Below, piece by piece: positions 36,859-45,815 of a stretch of 64,000 nucleotides of DNA; the stretch's first letter is position 1, and every line of letters begins with the position of its first letter. The position numbers and the translations under genes are program-made. Under the pieces are notes generated by a model that was not told the origin of the DNA, did no database searches, and worked only from the letters and a program-made list of their open reading frames with translations. Source of the DNA: Bacillus sp. 2B10 (GTDB taxonomy: Bacteria > Pseudomonadota > Alphaproteobacteria > Sphingomonadales > Sphingomonadaceae); NCBI GenBank assembly GCA_003946805.1, contig RPSH01000002.1, forward strand, positions 62,001 to 126,000. The letters are read 5' to 3'.

Positions 36859-37015
36859 GAGACCTCTGCGAAAGTCTCGAACAGAGCCAATTCCTTGCCG
36901 TACCCCGGCGAAGGCCGGGGTCCAGTTGGAAAGGTTCTTCCGTATCTTGCCAATGCCCGCCAACTGGGCCCCGGCCTTCACCGGGGTACGGATCGGAGGC
37001 TTTTGCAGAGGTCTC
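36859..37015. repeat. Intergenic repeat with terminal inverted repeats, family B copy 2
   Basis: Ends are GAGACCTCTGCGAAAG (36859-36874) and CTTTTGCAGAGGTCTC (37000-37015), complementary with one mismatch. Between them lie CCCCGGCGAAGGCCGGGG, TTGGAAAGG, TGCCAATGCC and CCCCGGCCTTCACCGGGG, the same blocks as in 5925-6042. It has MITE-like organisation without an ORF. It lies between the TonB receptor and a leftward small gene and accounts for most of that 275-nt gap. Confidence 0.8.
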
Positions 37016-37099
37016 ACTTGATCCCGTGCCCCGCTTCTTCCGGTAACCGGTTCAGGCATGATCGAAACGGCGCCCGCCTTCGCGAGCGCCGCTGCTCCG

Positions 37100-37426
37100 T
37101 CAGGCGCCGGTCTGCGACGCCATGCTGCCACGCGGTTCGACGATCGACGGCGCCGGCCCGGTGGCGGGGCGCAACGCCTCGCGTTCGGCGGCGGATACCG
37201 GAGCGGTCGGATCGGGCCGGAACGCTTGTGGTGCGCGGTCGCCGGCCTCGGGGCGCGGCTTGTCGAGCGCGAGGTCGGGTGCGGCATGGCCTTCGACCGG
37301 CTTTCGGCGCGCGAGCAATACGCCGAACAGCCCGACCGCGACACCGGTCGCGGCCAGCACTACCCTCCGCAGCGTCGATACGCCGGCGGTACGTGATTTC
37401 GGCTTGTGTTTCTTATGCTTGGCCAT
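37100..37426 (-). CDS. Small membrane-anchored hypothetical protein
   Basis: 108 aa, not recognised. A very basic N-terminus (MAKHKKHKPKSR) is followed by one membrane helix (VVLAATGVAVGLFGVLLARR) and a polar, proline-rich tail. This topology suggests an inner-membrane anchor with a disordered domain. ATG at 37426 has AAGGA 6 nt upstream. It is 51 nt downstream of another small gene on the same strand, with an inverted repeat between them. Confidence 0.65.
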   Translation of the reverse strand: MAKHKKHKPKSRTAGVSTLRRVVLAATGVAVGLFGVLLARRKPVEGHAAPDLALDKPRPEAGDRAPQAFRPDPTAPVSAAEREALRPATGPAPSIVEPRGSMASQTGA

Positions 37427-37477
37427 GATCGATCCTTTTCGCCTGTCGCCGGTCCAACGACCGGCAGGCGGACAGGT

Positions 37478-37681
37478 TCAATCGACGGTGTCGCTCCGGC
37501 GCGCGGTTGCGGCTTCGCGGATCAGCCGCTGTTCGGTCGTCCGTTCGGCGCGGTCGGCCATTTCGGTCCAGGCATGTTCAGCCCGGCGGCAGCGATCGCG
37601 GACATTGTCGAGCGTCGCGGCTTCGGCATTGGCCCGTTCCACGGCGGCGCGGGCGCGGTAGGCTTCGGCGGTATCGGCCAA
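37478..37681 (-). CDS. Small charged helical protein
   Basis: 67 aa, not recognised. Almost entirely predicted helix with alternating charge (AEAYRARAAVERANAEAATL, then RRAEHAWTEMADRAERTTEQ), so a short coiled coil is likely. One cysteine. GGAGG lies about 13 nt upstream of the ATG. It lies between cspA's terminator and the membrane-anchored protein; possibly stress-related by neighbourhood only. Confidence 0.6.
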   Translation of the reverse strand: MADTAEAYRARAAVERANAEAATLDNVRDRCRRAEHAWTEMADRAERTTEQRLIREAATARRSDTVD

Positions 37682-37699
37682 GGGTGTCCTCCCGTAGAG

Positions 37700-37731
37700 A
37701 AAGGGCGGGCGGAGATGGCTCCGCCCGCCCC
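37700..37731 (-). terminator. Rho-independent terminator of cspA
   Basis: GGGCGGGCGGAG (37703-37714) and CTCCGCCCGCCC (37719-37730) form a perfect 12-bp stem with loop ATGG. On the minus strand it is followed by TTTCTCT. It begins 7 nt past the cspA stop codon. Confidence 0.85.
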
Positions 37732-37737
37732 ATAGTA

Positions 37738-37950
37738 TCAGTCTGCGGCCGTCAGGTTGACGGCGCTGACGCGACCGCGCCGATCCTCTTCCAGCTCGTA
37801 GCCGACGCGCTGGTTCTGGTTCAGCGTCACCATGCCGGCGCGCTCGACCGCCGAGATGTGGACGAAGGCGTCGCCGCCGCCATTGTCAGGCGCGATGAAG
37901 CCATAGCCCTTGTCGACGTTGAAGAATTTTACGGTGCCAAGCGTGGCCAT
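37738..37950 (-). CDS. cspA: Cold-shock-domain protein
   Basis: 70 aa single cold-shock domain. RNP1 is KGYGFIAP and RNP2 is DAFVHISAVE; the start is MATLGTVKFFNVDKGYG. It binds single-stranded nucleic acid as an RNA chaperone. GGAAGGA precedes the ATG at good distance. The gene has its own 12-bp terminator. Which csp paralogue it is cannot be decided, so the symbol is used in the general sense. Confidence 0.95.
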   Translation of the reverse strand: MATLGTVKFFNVDKGYGFIAPDNGGGDAFVHISAVERAGMVTLNQNQRVGYELEEDRRGRVSAVNLTAAD

Positions 37951-38079
37951 ATGCGTTCCTTCCGGATGTTGCGGGCGGCGGAACGGCCCGTCACCCGTGC
38001 CTTAGGCAGCAGGGAAAGAAGGAACTTGCCGCAAAGCAGGAAACCATCGATTTGCGACTGTAGCTAACTCCATATGGGT

Positions 38080-38112
38080 ATCGGTCCGCCCCCGGACAAG
38101 GAGCGGACCGAT
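38080..38112. terminator. Inverted repeat between cspA and the glycine-zipper lipoprotein gene
   Basis: ATCGGTCCGC (38080-38089) and GCGGACCGAT (38103-38112) form a perfect 10-bp stem around a 13-nt loop. It lies just after the lipoprotein stop (38136) on the minus strand and could end that transcript, but no T-tract follows on that strand; on the plus strand TTTA follows. Confidence 0.5.
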
Positions 38113-38135
38113 TTAGTTCCGGCGCTGTCCGAAGA

Positions 38136-38555
38136 TCAGCGGCAGCGCACGTTGTTGCGGTTGCCGCGATCGATCGCCTGGCCGCCGGCGGCACCCGCTG
38201 CGCCGCCGAGGATCGCGCCGAGCAGGCCCGACCCGCCCGGGCGCAGCGCGGTGCCGATCACGCCACCGGCGATGCCGCCGACGATCAGGCCGGTGGTGCC
38301 GTCGTTGCGGCGGCAATAATAGCGGCCGTCCTGCCCGACATAGACCCGATCGTTGTTCGCCAGACGACGTTCTCGATACCGGCGGTCGTCGCGATAATAG
38401 CGCGAGGCATCATAGCCGTTATATGCCGGATCGGGACGATCCCAGTCGTAGCGGCTGTAGCCCGCATCGGCATAGCGCGGACCGCCCATGCCGTAATCGT
38501 TGCAACCGGTGAGCAAGGTGGCGGCGGCGACGCAGCCGAGGGTGAGCGCACGCAT
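38136..38555 (-). CDS. Glycine-zipper (2TM-like) lipoprotein
   Basis: 139 aa. The signal ends at LLTGC (Cys18), a lipobox. The middle is rich in Tyr, Arg and Asp (RPDPAYNGYDASRYYRDDRR). The C-terminus holds the glycine-zipper pattern GLIVGGIAGGVIGTALRPGGSGLLGAILGGAAGAAGG, found in outer-membrane-associated lipoproteins. Two further cysteines (in YYCRRN and VRCR) flank it. Likely an envelope stress or structural protein; exact role unknown. Confidence 0.8.
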   Translation of the reverse strand: MRALTLGCVAAATLLTGCNDYGMGGPRYADAGYSRYDWDRPDPAYNGYDASRYYRDDRRYRERRLANNDRVYVGQDGRYYCRRNDGTTGLIVGGIAGGVIGTALRPGGSGLLGAILGGAAGAAGGQAIDRGNRNNVRCR

Positions 38556-38650
38556 GACGACATGTCCTTCGCTTGATATCGATCAAGTCGGAATGCGGGG
38601 GGCGGACGTAGGTTCCGAAATTATACGGTGAACCAGGTTTGCCGCTGCAC

Positions 38651-38848
38651 CTACCAGCGCCCGCCGGCCGCCTCGATCGCGGCCAGCAGCGCGCGTTTGC
38701 TGTCGGTACGGTTACCCCCGGCGTTGCGCGGCAGTTCGGGATTGCCGAGCGCGGCGCGGCGGCGCGCGAGGTTCGCAGCGAAGGTCGCGTGATCGATCGT
38801 CGGGCCGGACCAGTCGTCACGGCCTGAACTGTACGTCTTCGATACCAT
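38651..38848 (-). CDS. Small protein overlapping the nucleotidyltransferase-like gene
   Basis: 65 aa, not recognised; basic with alanine/arginine-rich helix (DHATFAANLARRRAALGNP) and a C-terminal KRALLAAIEAAGGRW. The ATG at 38848 lies inside the end of the upstream gene, a 32-nt overlap in a different frame, which implies coupled translation. The frame is open to 38884, but the start at 38848 (MVSKTYSSG) is favoured. Confidence 0.6.
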   Translation of the reverse strand: MVSKTYSSGRDDWSGPTIDHATFAANLARRRAALGNPELPRNAGGNRTDSKRALLAAIEAAGGRW

Positions 38849-39374
38849 AATCACCCGCGCTTTCTTCCCGCACCCTGCGGTCAAGATAGGCCCGATCGAG
38901 GTCGGGATGAAGATGAAACAGCAACCGCGCCTGTTCGATGCGATCCGGCGCGGTCCCCGAGGCGTACTGCCCCATACGGTCGGCGATCAGATCCTCGACG
39001 CCGAGAATGGCGAAGGTCGCACCGGGAGCGACGTTTTCGATCAGGGGAATACGGTCGCGATGAACCATTCCGTCCAGCGGCGTGCTGCCGACGATCTCGA
39101 AGCCAAGGCTCAATTCCGGATGGACCCAGCCGCGCGTCGAGACCCCCGCTCCGCTCGGGCGGACGAAACCGTGGTCGCGCATTACCGCTTCCAGTTCGGA
39201 TTGCACGGGTGAACACAGGTCGAAGTCGCCCGTCGCCACCGCGCTGCCGGACCAATATTCCACCGCCGCCCCGCCGACGAGAATCGGTCGGGGCTGGCCG
39301 GTTTCGCGCAATGCTTCGCTGATGGCGGCGAACATCCGCAACGCCGCCTCGAACGAAGCGCGCCAGACGCTCAC
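38817..39374 (-). CDS. Nucleotidyltransferase-fold protein (MNT/AbiEii-like)
   Basis: 185 aa. The motif [14 protein letters not shown] followed by ATGDFDLC (Gly34-Gly35, Asp50, Asp52) matches the hG[G/S]...DxD core of minimal nucleotidyltransferases. Then [40 protein letters not shown] and helical tail [13 protein letters not shown] follow, like the nucleotidyltransferase-fold proteins grouped with AbiEii. It might modify or be part of a toxin-antitoxin pair with the overlapping 65-aa protein, but housekeeping roles are equally open. Its ATG overlaps the uvrA stop by 4 nt. Confidence 0.65.
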   Translation of the reverse strand: MSVWRASFEAALRMFAAISEALRETGQPRPILVGGAAVEYWSGSAVATGDFDLCSPVQSELEAVMRDHGFVRPSGAGVSTRGWVHPELSLGFEIVGSTPLDGMVHRDRIPLIENVAPGATFAILGVEDLIADRMGQYASGTAPDRIEQARLLFHLHPDLDRAYLDRRVREESAGDYGIEDVQFRP

Positions 39375-42331
39375 TCCGCCGCCTGCGCCCTCGGGGTCAG
39401 CAGCGGCTTCAGATACCGCCCGGTAAAGCTGCCCTCGACCGCCGCGACCTTTTCCGGCGTCCCCTCGGCAACCACGCGGCCGCCCTTCACGCCGCCTTCC
39501 GGCCCCATGTCCAATATCCAGTCGGCGGTCTTGATGACGTCGAGATTGTGCTCGATCACCACCACCGTATTGCCCTGTTCGACCAGCTGGTGGAGCACCT
39601 CCAGCAGCTTGCGCACGTCCTCGAAATGCAGCCCCGTCGTCGGTTCATCGAGGATGTAGAGCGTGTTGCCGGTCGCCCGCCGCGCCAGTTCCTTGGCCAG
39701 CTTCACGCGCTGCGCCTCGCCGCCCGACAGCGTCGTCGCCTGCTGCCCGACCTTGACATAGCCGAGGCCCACTTCGGCCAGCATCGCCATCTTGTCGCGG
39801 ATCGGCGGCACCGCCTTGAAGAACTCGACCGCGTCCTCAACCGTCATGTCGAGCACGTCGGCAATGCTCATCCCCTTGAACTTCACCTCCAGCGTTTCGC
39901 GATTATAGCGCGCGCCGTGGCACACGTCGCACTCGACATAGACGTCGGGCAGGAAGTGCATCTCGATCTTGAGCACGCCGTCGCCCTGGCACGCCTCGCA
40001 CCGGCCGCCCTTGACGTTGAAGCTGAACCGGCCGGGCTTGTAGCCGCGCGCCTGCGCTTCGGGCAGGCCGGCGAACCAGTCGCGGATCTGGGTGAAGGCG
40101 CCGGTATAGGTCGCCGGGTTCGACCGCGGGGTGCGGCCGATCGGCGACTGGTCGATGTCGATGACCTTGTCGAGATGCTGGAGGCCGGTGATCTTGTCAT
40201 GCTTGCCCTGCACGATCCGCGCGCCGTTCAGCGTGCGGGCGGCGGCGGCATAGAGCGTGTCGATGGTGAAGCTCGACTTGCCCGATCCCGACACGCCGGT
40301 GATGCAGGTGAAGGTGCCGAGCGGCAGCGACGCGGTGACGCCGGTCAGGTTGTTGGCGGTGGCATTGTGCACCGTCAGCTTCTTGCCGTTGCCCTTGCGG
40401 CGCTTGTCGGGCAGCGGCACCGACCGCGTGCCGTTCAGGTAGTCGGCGGTGACCGACCCCTTGGCCTTCAATATCTGCTTCAGCGTCCCCTTGGCGACCA
40501 CCTCCCCGCCATGGACGCCCGCGCCCGGTCCCATGTCGATGACGTAATCGGCGGTGCGGATCGCATCCTCGTCATGTTCTACCACCAGCACGGTGTTGCC
40601 GAGGTCGCGCAACCGGCGCAGCGTCGCCAGCAGCATGTCGTTGTCGCGCTGGTGCAGCCCGATCGACGGTTCGTCGAGCACGTACAGCACGCCCGACAGC
40701 CCGCTGCCGATCTGCGAGGCGAGGCGGATGCGCTGCGACTCCCCGCCCGACAGCGTGCCCGACGTCCGGTCGAGGTTCAGATAGTCGAGCCCGACATTGT
40801 TCAGGAACCCCAGACGTTCGACGATCTCCTTCAGGATCGACTGCGCGATCGCCTTTTGCTGGTCGTTGAAATGGTCGGGCAGCGACTGGAAGAAGCGCAG
40901 CGCGTCGACCACCGACAGATGCGTGGCATAGGCGATGTCCTGCATCGCCACCTTCACCGCCAGCGCCTCGGGCTTCAGCCGCGCGCCGTGGCAGGTCTCG
41001 CACGGCTGCGAGGCCTGATACTTCGCCAGTTCCTCGCGCATCCACGCGCTCTCGGTCGACAGCATCCGCCGGTTGAGGTTGCCGAGCACACCCTCGAACG
41101 GCTTCTTGACGTCGTACGACTTGCGGCCATCGATGAAAGTCAGCGTCACCGGCTTGCCGCCGGTGCCGTGCAGGATCACCCGCTGCGCATCCTCGGGCAG
41201 ATCCTTCCACGCCGTGTCGAGCGAGAAGTCATAGGCTTTGGACAGGCTGCCCAGCACCTGCATGTAATAGGGTGAGGGCGGGTTGGACTTCGCCCACGGC
41301 ACCACCGCGCCCTTCTTGATCGACAGTTCGTGGTTGGGGACGATCAAGTCCTCGTCGAACTCCAGCCGTTCGCCCAGCCCATCGCACGCCGGACACGCGC
41401 CCTGCGGCGCGTTGAAGCTGAACAGGCGCGGTTCGATCTCGCTGATCGTGAAGCCGCTCACGGGACAGGCGAATTTCTCCGAAAACACGATGCGGTTGTC
41501 GGGAATGCCGGCGCCCTTCAGCTTGCCGGTCTGCGGCGCGGCTTCGGTCGCGCGGTCGCCCTGTTCGCTGGGGATCGGCGGGTTGGTCGACTGCGCCTCG
41601 GCAACCGTCGTGTCGAGCAGGTCGACATAGGCGAGGCCGTCAGCCAGCTTCAGCGCGGTTTCGAAACTCTCGGCCAGCCGGGTGGCGACCTCCGGGTTCA
41701 CCACCAGGCGATCGACCACGACCTCGATATCCTGCTTGAACTTCTTGTCGAGCGCCGGCGCATCTTCAATCAGGTGCACCTCGCCATTCACCCGCACCCG
41801 CTGGAACCCGGCCTTCTGCCACTCGGCCAGTTCCTTGCGATACTCGCCCTTGCGCCCGCGCACCACCGGCGCCAGCAGCAGCAGCCGCGTCCCTTCGGGC
41901 AGCGTCAGCACGCGGTCGACCATCTGGCTGACGGTCTGCGCGCTGATCGGCAGGCCGGTGGCGGGAGAGAAGGGCACGCCGACCCGCGCCCATAGCAGCC
42001 GCATATAGTCGTAGATTTCGGTAACCGTCGCGACGGTCGAGCGCGGGTTGCGCGACGTCGTCTTCTGCTCGATCGAGATCGCCGGGCTCAGCCCCTCGAT
42101 ATGCTCGACGTTCGGCTTCTGCATCAGTTCGAGGAACTGCCGCGCATAGGCCGACAGCGACTCGACATAGCGCCGCTGCCCTTCGGCATAGATCGTGTCG
42201 AAGGCGAGGCTGGACTTGCCCGAACCCGACAGGCCGGTGATGACCGTCAGCGTATCGCGCGGGATGTCGATATCGACGCCCTTGAGGTTGTGCTCCCGCG
42301 CACCGCGGACGGAGATATGGGTCAGGCTCAT
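39371..42331 (-). CDS. uvrA: Excinuclease ABC subunit A
   Basis: 986 aa, the usual length. Two ABC ATPase modules: the first Walker A is [10 protein letters not shown] (about residues 33-42), the second is [10 protein letters not shown] (about 690). Zinc fingers include [22 protein letters not shown] and [27 protein letters not shown]. UvrA scans DNA for bulky lesions and loads UvrB in nucleotide excision repair. ATG overlaps the stop of the upstream gene. The downstream nucleotidyltransferase gene overlaps its end, so they are co-transcribed. Confidence 0.98.
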   Translation of the reverse strand: MSLTHISVRGAREHNLKGVDIDIPRDTLTVITGLSGSGKSSLAFDTIYAEGQRRYVESLSAYARQFLELMQKPNVEHIEGLSPAISIEQKTTSRNPRSTVATVTEIYDYMRLLWARVGVPFSPATGLPISAQTVSQMVDRVLTLPEGTRLLLLAPVVRGRKGEYRKELAEWQKAGFQRVRVNGEVHLIEDAPALDKKFKQDIEVVVDRLVVNPEVATRLAESFETALKLADGLAYVDLLDTTVAEAQSTNPPIPSEQGDRATEAAPQTGKLKGAGIPDNRIVFSEKFACPVSGFTISEIEPRLFSFNAPQGACPACDGLGERLEFDEDLIVPNHELSIKKGAVVPWAKSNPPSPYYMQVLGSLSKAYDFSLDTAWKDLPEDAQRVILHGTGGKPVTLTFIDGRKSYDVKKPFEGVLGNLNRRMLSTESAWMREELAKYQASQPCETCHGARLKPEALAVKVAMQDIAYATHLSVVDALRFFQSLPDHFNDQQKAIAQSILKEIVERLGFLNNVGLDYLNLDRTSGTLSGGESQRIRLASQIGSGLSGVLYVLDEPSIGLHQRDNDMLLATLRRLRDLGNTVLVVEHDEDAIRTADYVIDMGPGAGVHGGEVVAKGTLKQILKAKGSVTADYLNGTRSVPLPDKRRKGNGKKLTVHNATANNLTGVTASLPLGTFTCITGVSGSGKSSFTIDTLYAAAARTLNGARIVQGKHDKITGLQHLDKVIDIDQSPIGRTPRSNPATYTGAFTQIRDWFAGLPEAQARGYKPGRFSFNVKGGRCEACQGDGVLKIEMHFLPDVYVECDVCHGARYNRETLEVKFKGMSIADVLDMTVEDAVEFFKAVPPIRDKMAMLAEVGLGYVKVGQQATTLSGGEAQRVKLAKELARRATGNTLYILDEPTTGLHFEDVRKLLEVLHQLVEQGNTVVVIEHNLDVIKTADWILDMGPEGGVKGGRVVAEGTPEKVAAVEGSFTGRYLKPLLTPRAQAAE

Positions 42332-42699
42332 GCGGTCCGTTCTATCTTCGTTCTTCTGGATTGGCTAGACGCTGACATGGGGTCGCCCGACCGCCGTTGC
42401 GAGGGGGCTTTCCCGCGCCAGTCGAGCGAGCGGCGGTTGAGGTCGGCCATATCGGCCTCGCCCGCGATCGCCGCGTCGCCCAAAGCGATGGCGCGAGCCA
42501 GCGCCGCCGGATCGGCATGGGCATAGGCCGGGCGTCCCGCGACATGGTCGTACCACACCCCGCCAAACGCATTGTCGAGCAGGATGCGCTGGAAACAATG
42601 ATCGGCTACGACCGGCCAGCGTCGCTCCCGCGCCACGTCCGGCAGTTCGCGCCGCGTCAGGCCCAGCCAGCGTGCGGCGAGCGCGTCCCGCGCGCTCAT
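42328..42699 (-). CDS. Conserved hypothetical protein upstream of uvrA
   Basis: 123 aa; the family is familiar from sphingomonads but has no known function. The N-terminal part reads [20 protein letters not shown], then [35 protein letters not shown], with aromatic/His residues that might bind a metal or ligand, and a basic, serine-rich tail. ATG at 42699 overlaps the DUF1206 stop, and its stop overlaps uvrA, so the three genes form one unit. Confidence 0.7.
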   Translation of the reverse strand: MSARDALAARWLGLTRRELPDVARERRWPVVADHCFQRILLDNAFGGVWYDHVAGRPAYAHADPAALARAIALGDAAIAGEADMADLNRRSLDWRGKAPSQRRSGDPMSASSQSRRTKIERTA

Positions 42700-43502
42700 G
42701 CCGGCAAGCGCACCTGCAACCGCCGCCAGCGCGCCTCGACGAAGCTGAACGCGCCGAACGCGATGAAGCCGATGCCGATCGCGGTCAGCAACAACTGACC
42801 GCCCGCCTGTCGCTGCAACAGCGCCATGCCGCTCGCCATGCCGCCGGCCGCGTCCGCATCCGCCGCCCATGCCGCGCCGACGAACAGCACCGCGATCGCC
42901 GCGAATACCGCCGCACGGGCGCCATAGCCGATGCGACCCATGGTGCAGACATAGCCGGGCACCGGCGTACCCCCGGACAGGGTGCGGGCGAACTCGCCGG
43001 TCCATGCCTTCTTCGCCTGCTGCGCCGCCGCCGCCAGCAGCGCGATGGCGACCAGCGCCACCAGCAACTGCCCGCCCGGCTGGTCGAGCATCCACGCCGT
43101 CCAGTCCTGCGCGCTGTCCTCGCCGCCGACCCGGCCGGTCGCCCGCGCGCTGTGCATCGTCAGCCGCGCGGCGGTCCACGCCAGCACGACATGGGCGATA
43201 CCGCTGACCGCATGGCCGGCGCGGCGGAACGCCCCCTTCGCATCGCGGCCCTGTGCTTCGGGATCGAACAGCGCCTCGGTCAGCCGCCACAGCGCATAGC
43301 CCGCCAGCCCAGCCGCCATCGCCGCCAGCAGCCATTCGCCGAACGGCTCGTCGGCGAGGCTGGCGATCGCCCCCTGGTTGTCGCCCGCCTTGCCGCCGCG
43401 CAACGCCGCGTCGATCGCGAACCACCCGACGATGCAATAGACGATGCCGCGGGCGGCGAATCCCAGACGGGCGAGCAGGGTAGCGCCGGTGCGCGTCGAC
43501 AT
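42696..43502 (-). CDS. DUF1206 membrane protein
   Basis: 268 aa with six predicted helices arranged as three similar pairs, each starting with a glycine-rich segment: LARLGFAARGIVYCIVGWFA, then RAGHAVSGIAHVVLAW, then GRIGYGARAAVFAAIAVLFV. This triplication is characteristic of DUF1206. Function unknown. First gene of the unit that ends with uvrA; ATG at 43502. Confidence 0.88.
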   Translation of the reverse strand: MSTRTGATLLARLGFAARGIVYCIVGWFAIDAALRGGKAGDNQGAIASLADEPFGEWLLAAMAAGLAGYALWRLTEALFDPEAQGRDAKGAFRRAGHAVSGIAHVVLAWTAARLTMHSARATGRVGGEDSAQDWTAWMLDQPGGQLLVALVAIALLAAAAQQAKKAWTGEFARTLSGGTPVPGYVCTMGRIGYGARAAVFAAIAVLFVGAAWAADADAAGGMASGMALLQRQAGGQLLLTAIGIGFIAFGAFSFVEARWRRLQVRLPA

Positions 43503-43623
43503 GGGGGCAAGGCTTTCAAAGTCGTTTCGCGGTCCCAACAGCCCGGGGCGACGCGCGGTTCCGGCGATTGCGGCGGGCATGGCGTGATGGCATCCTGCCG
43601 TACAGGGCAACGAGGGGCAGGCG

Positions 43624-44424
43624 ATGCGGACGATGATGTTGGCAGCATTGGTGGCGGGGCAGTCGGGGGATGTGCCTCCGCTGCAACCCGCGGCACCATG
43701 GGGCGTGGACTATGCCGACAGCCTGTGTACGCTCAGCCGGACCTATGGCGATGCCGCGACGCCGATCACGCTCGCCTTCCAGCCGGATTTCTTCGGTCAG
43801 GGGCTGAAGGCGTTCGCCATGGGCACGCGCAGGCAACTGGGTGGACAGGGTGCGGCCAACGTCACGCTGGCGATCCCCGGGCGCGATCAGCCGATCAGGA
43901 CGACCGGCACGCGGTTCCACCTGCCGACCGGCGATCGCGCGGTCCTGCAATACATCCTGTCGCGCGACGTTTTCGAATCGCTCGTCGACGCGCCGACAGC
44001 CACGATCGATACGTCGAACGGTCCGCCGGTCACGGTCGTGCTGTCGCTGAGCAGGCCCGCCGTCGCGGCGCTGCGGCGCTGCGAAACCGATCTTCTGGCG
44101 AAATCCGGCTATGATCCTGCCAAGGTCGCGCGGGTCGTCACGCCGCCAGGTTCCAATCCCGGAAGTTGGCTCACCGACCGGGACTATCCCGAGGCAGCCC
44201 GCAAGGCGAAGCAGTCGGGGAAGGTGTTTGTCGGCATGACCGTCGCCGCCGACGGAAAGGTGACTGACTGCCGGATACTCCAATCGTCCGGTGCGGCCTC
44301 GCTCGATCAGGCGACCTGCCCCATCCTGTTCGAACGCGCGCGCTTCCGCCCCGGCCTCGATGCCGACGGCAAGCCGGTCGAGTCCTACAAGAGTCTGACC
44401 TTCACCTGGAGCCTGCCGCGCTGA
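43624..44424 (+). CDS. TonB C-terminal-domain protein (energy-transducer-like)
   Basis: 266 aa. It opens with a weak signal peptide (MRTMMLAALVAGQSG). Residues about 25-150 have no known domain. The C-terminal 75 residues form a TonB_C domain: LTDRDYPEAARKAKQSGKVFVGMTVAADGKVTDCRILQSSG, ending LTFTWSLPR. Unlike true TonB it lacks an N-terminal membrane anchor with proline-rich stalk, so it is probably a periplasmic variant. GAGGGGCAGG precedes the ATG. No exbBD nearby. Confidence 0.8.
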   Translation: MRTMMLAALVAGQSGDVPPLQPAAPWGVDYADSLCTLSRTYGDAATPITLAFQPDFFGQGLKAFAMGTRRQLGGQGAANVTLAIPGRDQPIRTTGTRFHLPTGDRAVLQYILSRDVFESLVDAPTATIDTSNGPPVTVVLSLSRPAVAALRRCETDLLAKSGYDPAKVARVVTPPGSNPGSWLTDRDYPEAARKAKQSGKVFVGMTVAADGKVTDCRILQSSGAASLDQATCPILFERARFRPGLDADGKPVESYKSLTFTWSLPR

Positions 44425-44435
44425 TCCACGCGGCC

Positions 44436-44894
44436 CTACCGCCCGAACGGCAGCAGCGCCTCGTACACGTCCAGCGGCGGCTTGTCCTTGACCGCCACCC
44501 CCTGTCGCAGCAGGAACGCATGGCGCACGATCTCCGCCTGCTGCTCGATGCCATAGGCGTCGAACGGCTTGCCGGGCACGATGGCGTAGCGATAGGTGCA
44601 CAGCGGATGCCGCATCAGCGGCAGCCAGTATCGCCCGCGATGCTGCGTCTGGTGGATGTGCATCATCTCGTGCAGGAACAGCGCCGCCAGATCGCGGCCG
44701 GCCGATGCGAAATCGTCGCGGTACAGCGTGCCCTTCGGGTGGAAGTGGATGCACCCGGTCGGCGCCATCGCGACCTGTTTCGGCTGGAAGAACGCCCATT
44801 TCGCGTTGGCGATCCGCGCCCGTCCGTAATCGATCGTGTCGCCGAACATGGTGCGGGCAAGGTCGGTTTCGGGACGGGTGAGCGGCCGGCGCAT
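44436..44894 (-). CDS. Metallopeptidase-like protein with HExxH motif
   Basis: 152 aa. LFLHEMMHIHQTQHRGR contains HEMMH, the zinc-binding core, followed by an IHQ pattern like that of the DUF4157-type peptidases. PTGCIHFHPKGTLY precedes it, and a Glu in GIEQQAEIVRHAFLL after it could be the third ligand. Sphingomonad homologues are often annotated as vgr-related. No type VI secretion genes are seen here. It converges with the TonB-like gene. Confidence 0.7.
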   Translation of the reverse strand: MRRPLTRPETDLARTMFGDTIDYGRARIANAKWAFFQPKQVAMAPTGCIHFHPKGTLYRDDFASAGRDLAALFLHEMMHIHQTQHRGRYWLPLMRHPLCTYRYAIVPGKPFDAYGIEQQAEIVRHAFLLRQGVAVKDKPPLDVYEALLPFGR

Positions 44895-44908
44895 CGCCGA
44901 CAGATGGT

Positions 44909-44945
44909 GGCGGGGGCCGCGTCCGTAAAGGACGTGGCCCCCGCC
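44909..44945 (-). terminator. Strong hairpin terminator between the outer-membrane protein gene and the metallopeptidase gene
   Basis: GGCGGGGGCCGCGTCC (44909-44924) and GGACGTGGCCCCCGCC (44930-44945) form a 16-bp stem with one G-T pair and a 5-nt loop. It starts 5 nt past the stop of the leftward outer-membrane protein gene. No T-tract follows. Confidence 0.75.
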
Positions 44946-44950
44946 TGCGA

Positions 44951-45634
44951 TCAGAAACGGTAACCGATCGCGAACTGCAGGATCGGATAGACCTTCACCT
45001 TGTCGATATCCGACTGCAGCGAACGGCGCTCGATCTCCAGGTCCTGCTGGAACGTCGCATTGGCGCGCGCCGTGCCGGTCGCGGTGAAGGTGTCGAGCTT
45101 CATCGCGCCCTGGAACAGCGCGCCCGCCTCGAACCCGAACATGAATCCGCGCTGGTTCTTCCCCGACCAGCCGAGCGTCAGCGCGGGGGAGATCTTGTTC
45201 GGCTCGGCACGACCGTTCAGCGTGCCGATCTGCGCGGCGGTATAGTCGTTGTTGCCGAGCGTGGCCGCGCCATTGGGCGTCGCCGACACCACCACGGCGT
45301 TGCGATTGATCCGCGCGCCGCCCGACAGGCGGAAATTTCCGCCGAAGGGATAGACGTCGACCATGCCGCCGAACGACTTCAGCTTGATGCTGCCGTCATA
45401 ATCGGCATCGTCGGATTCGAACGACCCGCTGACATTCAGGAAGTTGGCGCTGCCCCGGATGCCGACATGGTCCGAAAAGCGGAAGCCGACCTCCGGTCCG
45501 ATGCCGAGCGATCCCGCGCTGAGCGCCACCGACACCGTCGACGACGGATCGGCATCGGCCGGACCGGTCTGCGCGGCGGCAGGCAGGGCGAAGAGGCAGG
45601 CACCGGCGATGGCGCCGGCCAGGATGATACGCAT
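44951..45634 (-). CDS. Outer-membrane beta-barrel protein
   Basis: 227 aa. The signal peptide ends in LPAAAQ (about residue 22). The mature chain alternates polar and apolar residues and ends with FAIGYRF, the C-terminal aromatic signature of outer-membrane barrels. VEALSAGSLGIGPEVGFRF-like strands and the internal SGGARINRNAVVVSA segment suggest an OmpW/porin-like small barrel of 8-10 strands. The ligand is unknown. GGGGGGAC lies upstream of the ATG. It is divergent from the LuxR-type gene. Confidence 0.8.
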   Translation of the reverse strand: MRIILAGAIAGACLFALPAAAQTGPADADPSSTVSVALSAGSLGIGPEVGFRFSDHVGIRGSANFLNVSGSFESDDADYDGSIKLKSFGGMVDVYPFGGNFRLSGGARINRNAVVVSATPNGAATLGNNDYTAAQIGTLNGRAEPNKISPALTLGWSGKNQRGFMFGFEAGALFQGAMKLDTFTATGTARANATFQQDLEIERRSLQSDIDKVKVYPILQFAIGYRF

Positions 45635-45815
45635 AATGTCCCCCCGAAAAATTCGATCATGCGGCACGTGCTGGCTGACCAGCGGCACCGCACGCGGGGA
45701 ATGCCGCCGACCGGGGGCGTCGGGCATCGTCCAAATGGGGTATGTCGCCCGGTGCGGCGATCCGCTAGGCTCCGACACGGCGACATTGCGCATCGGGTGT
45801 CTCCGGGGGGACGCG

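Noticed and set aside
37427-37477. Terminator between the two small genes at 37.4 kb
   Set aside because: CGCCTG...AGGCG and CCGGTC/GACCGG form a bulged stem, but the minus strand continues with A residues and the next ribosome site, so it is not a typical terminator.
44436-44894. Type VI secretion effector (vgr-related) locus
   Set aside because: No tss, hcp or vgrG genes are adjacent; only a HExxH motif supports a peptidase-like role.
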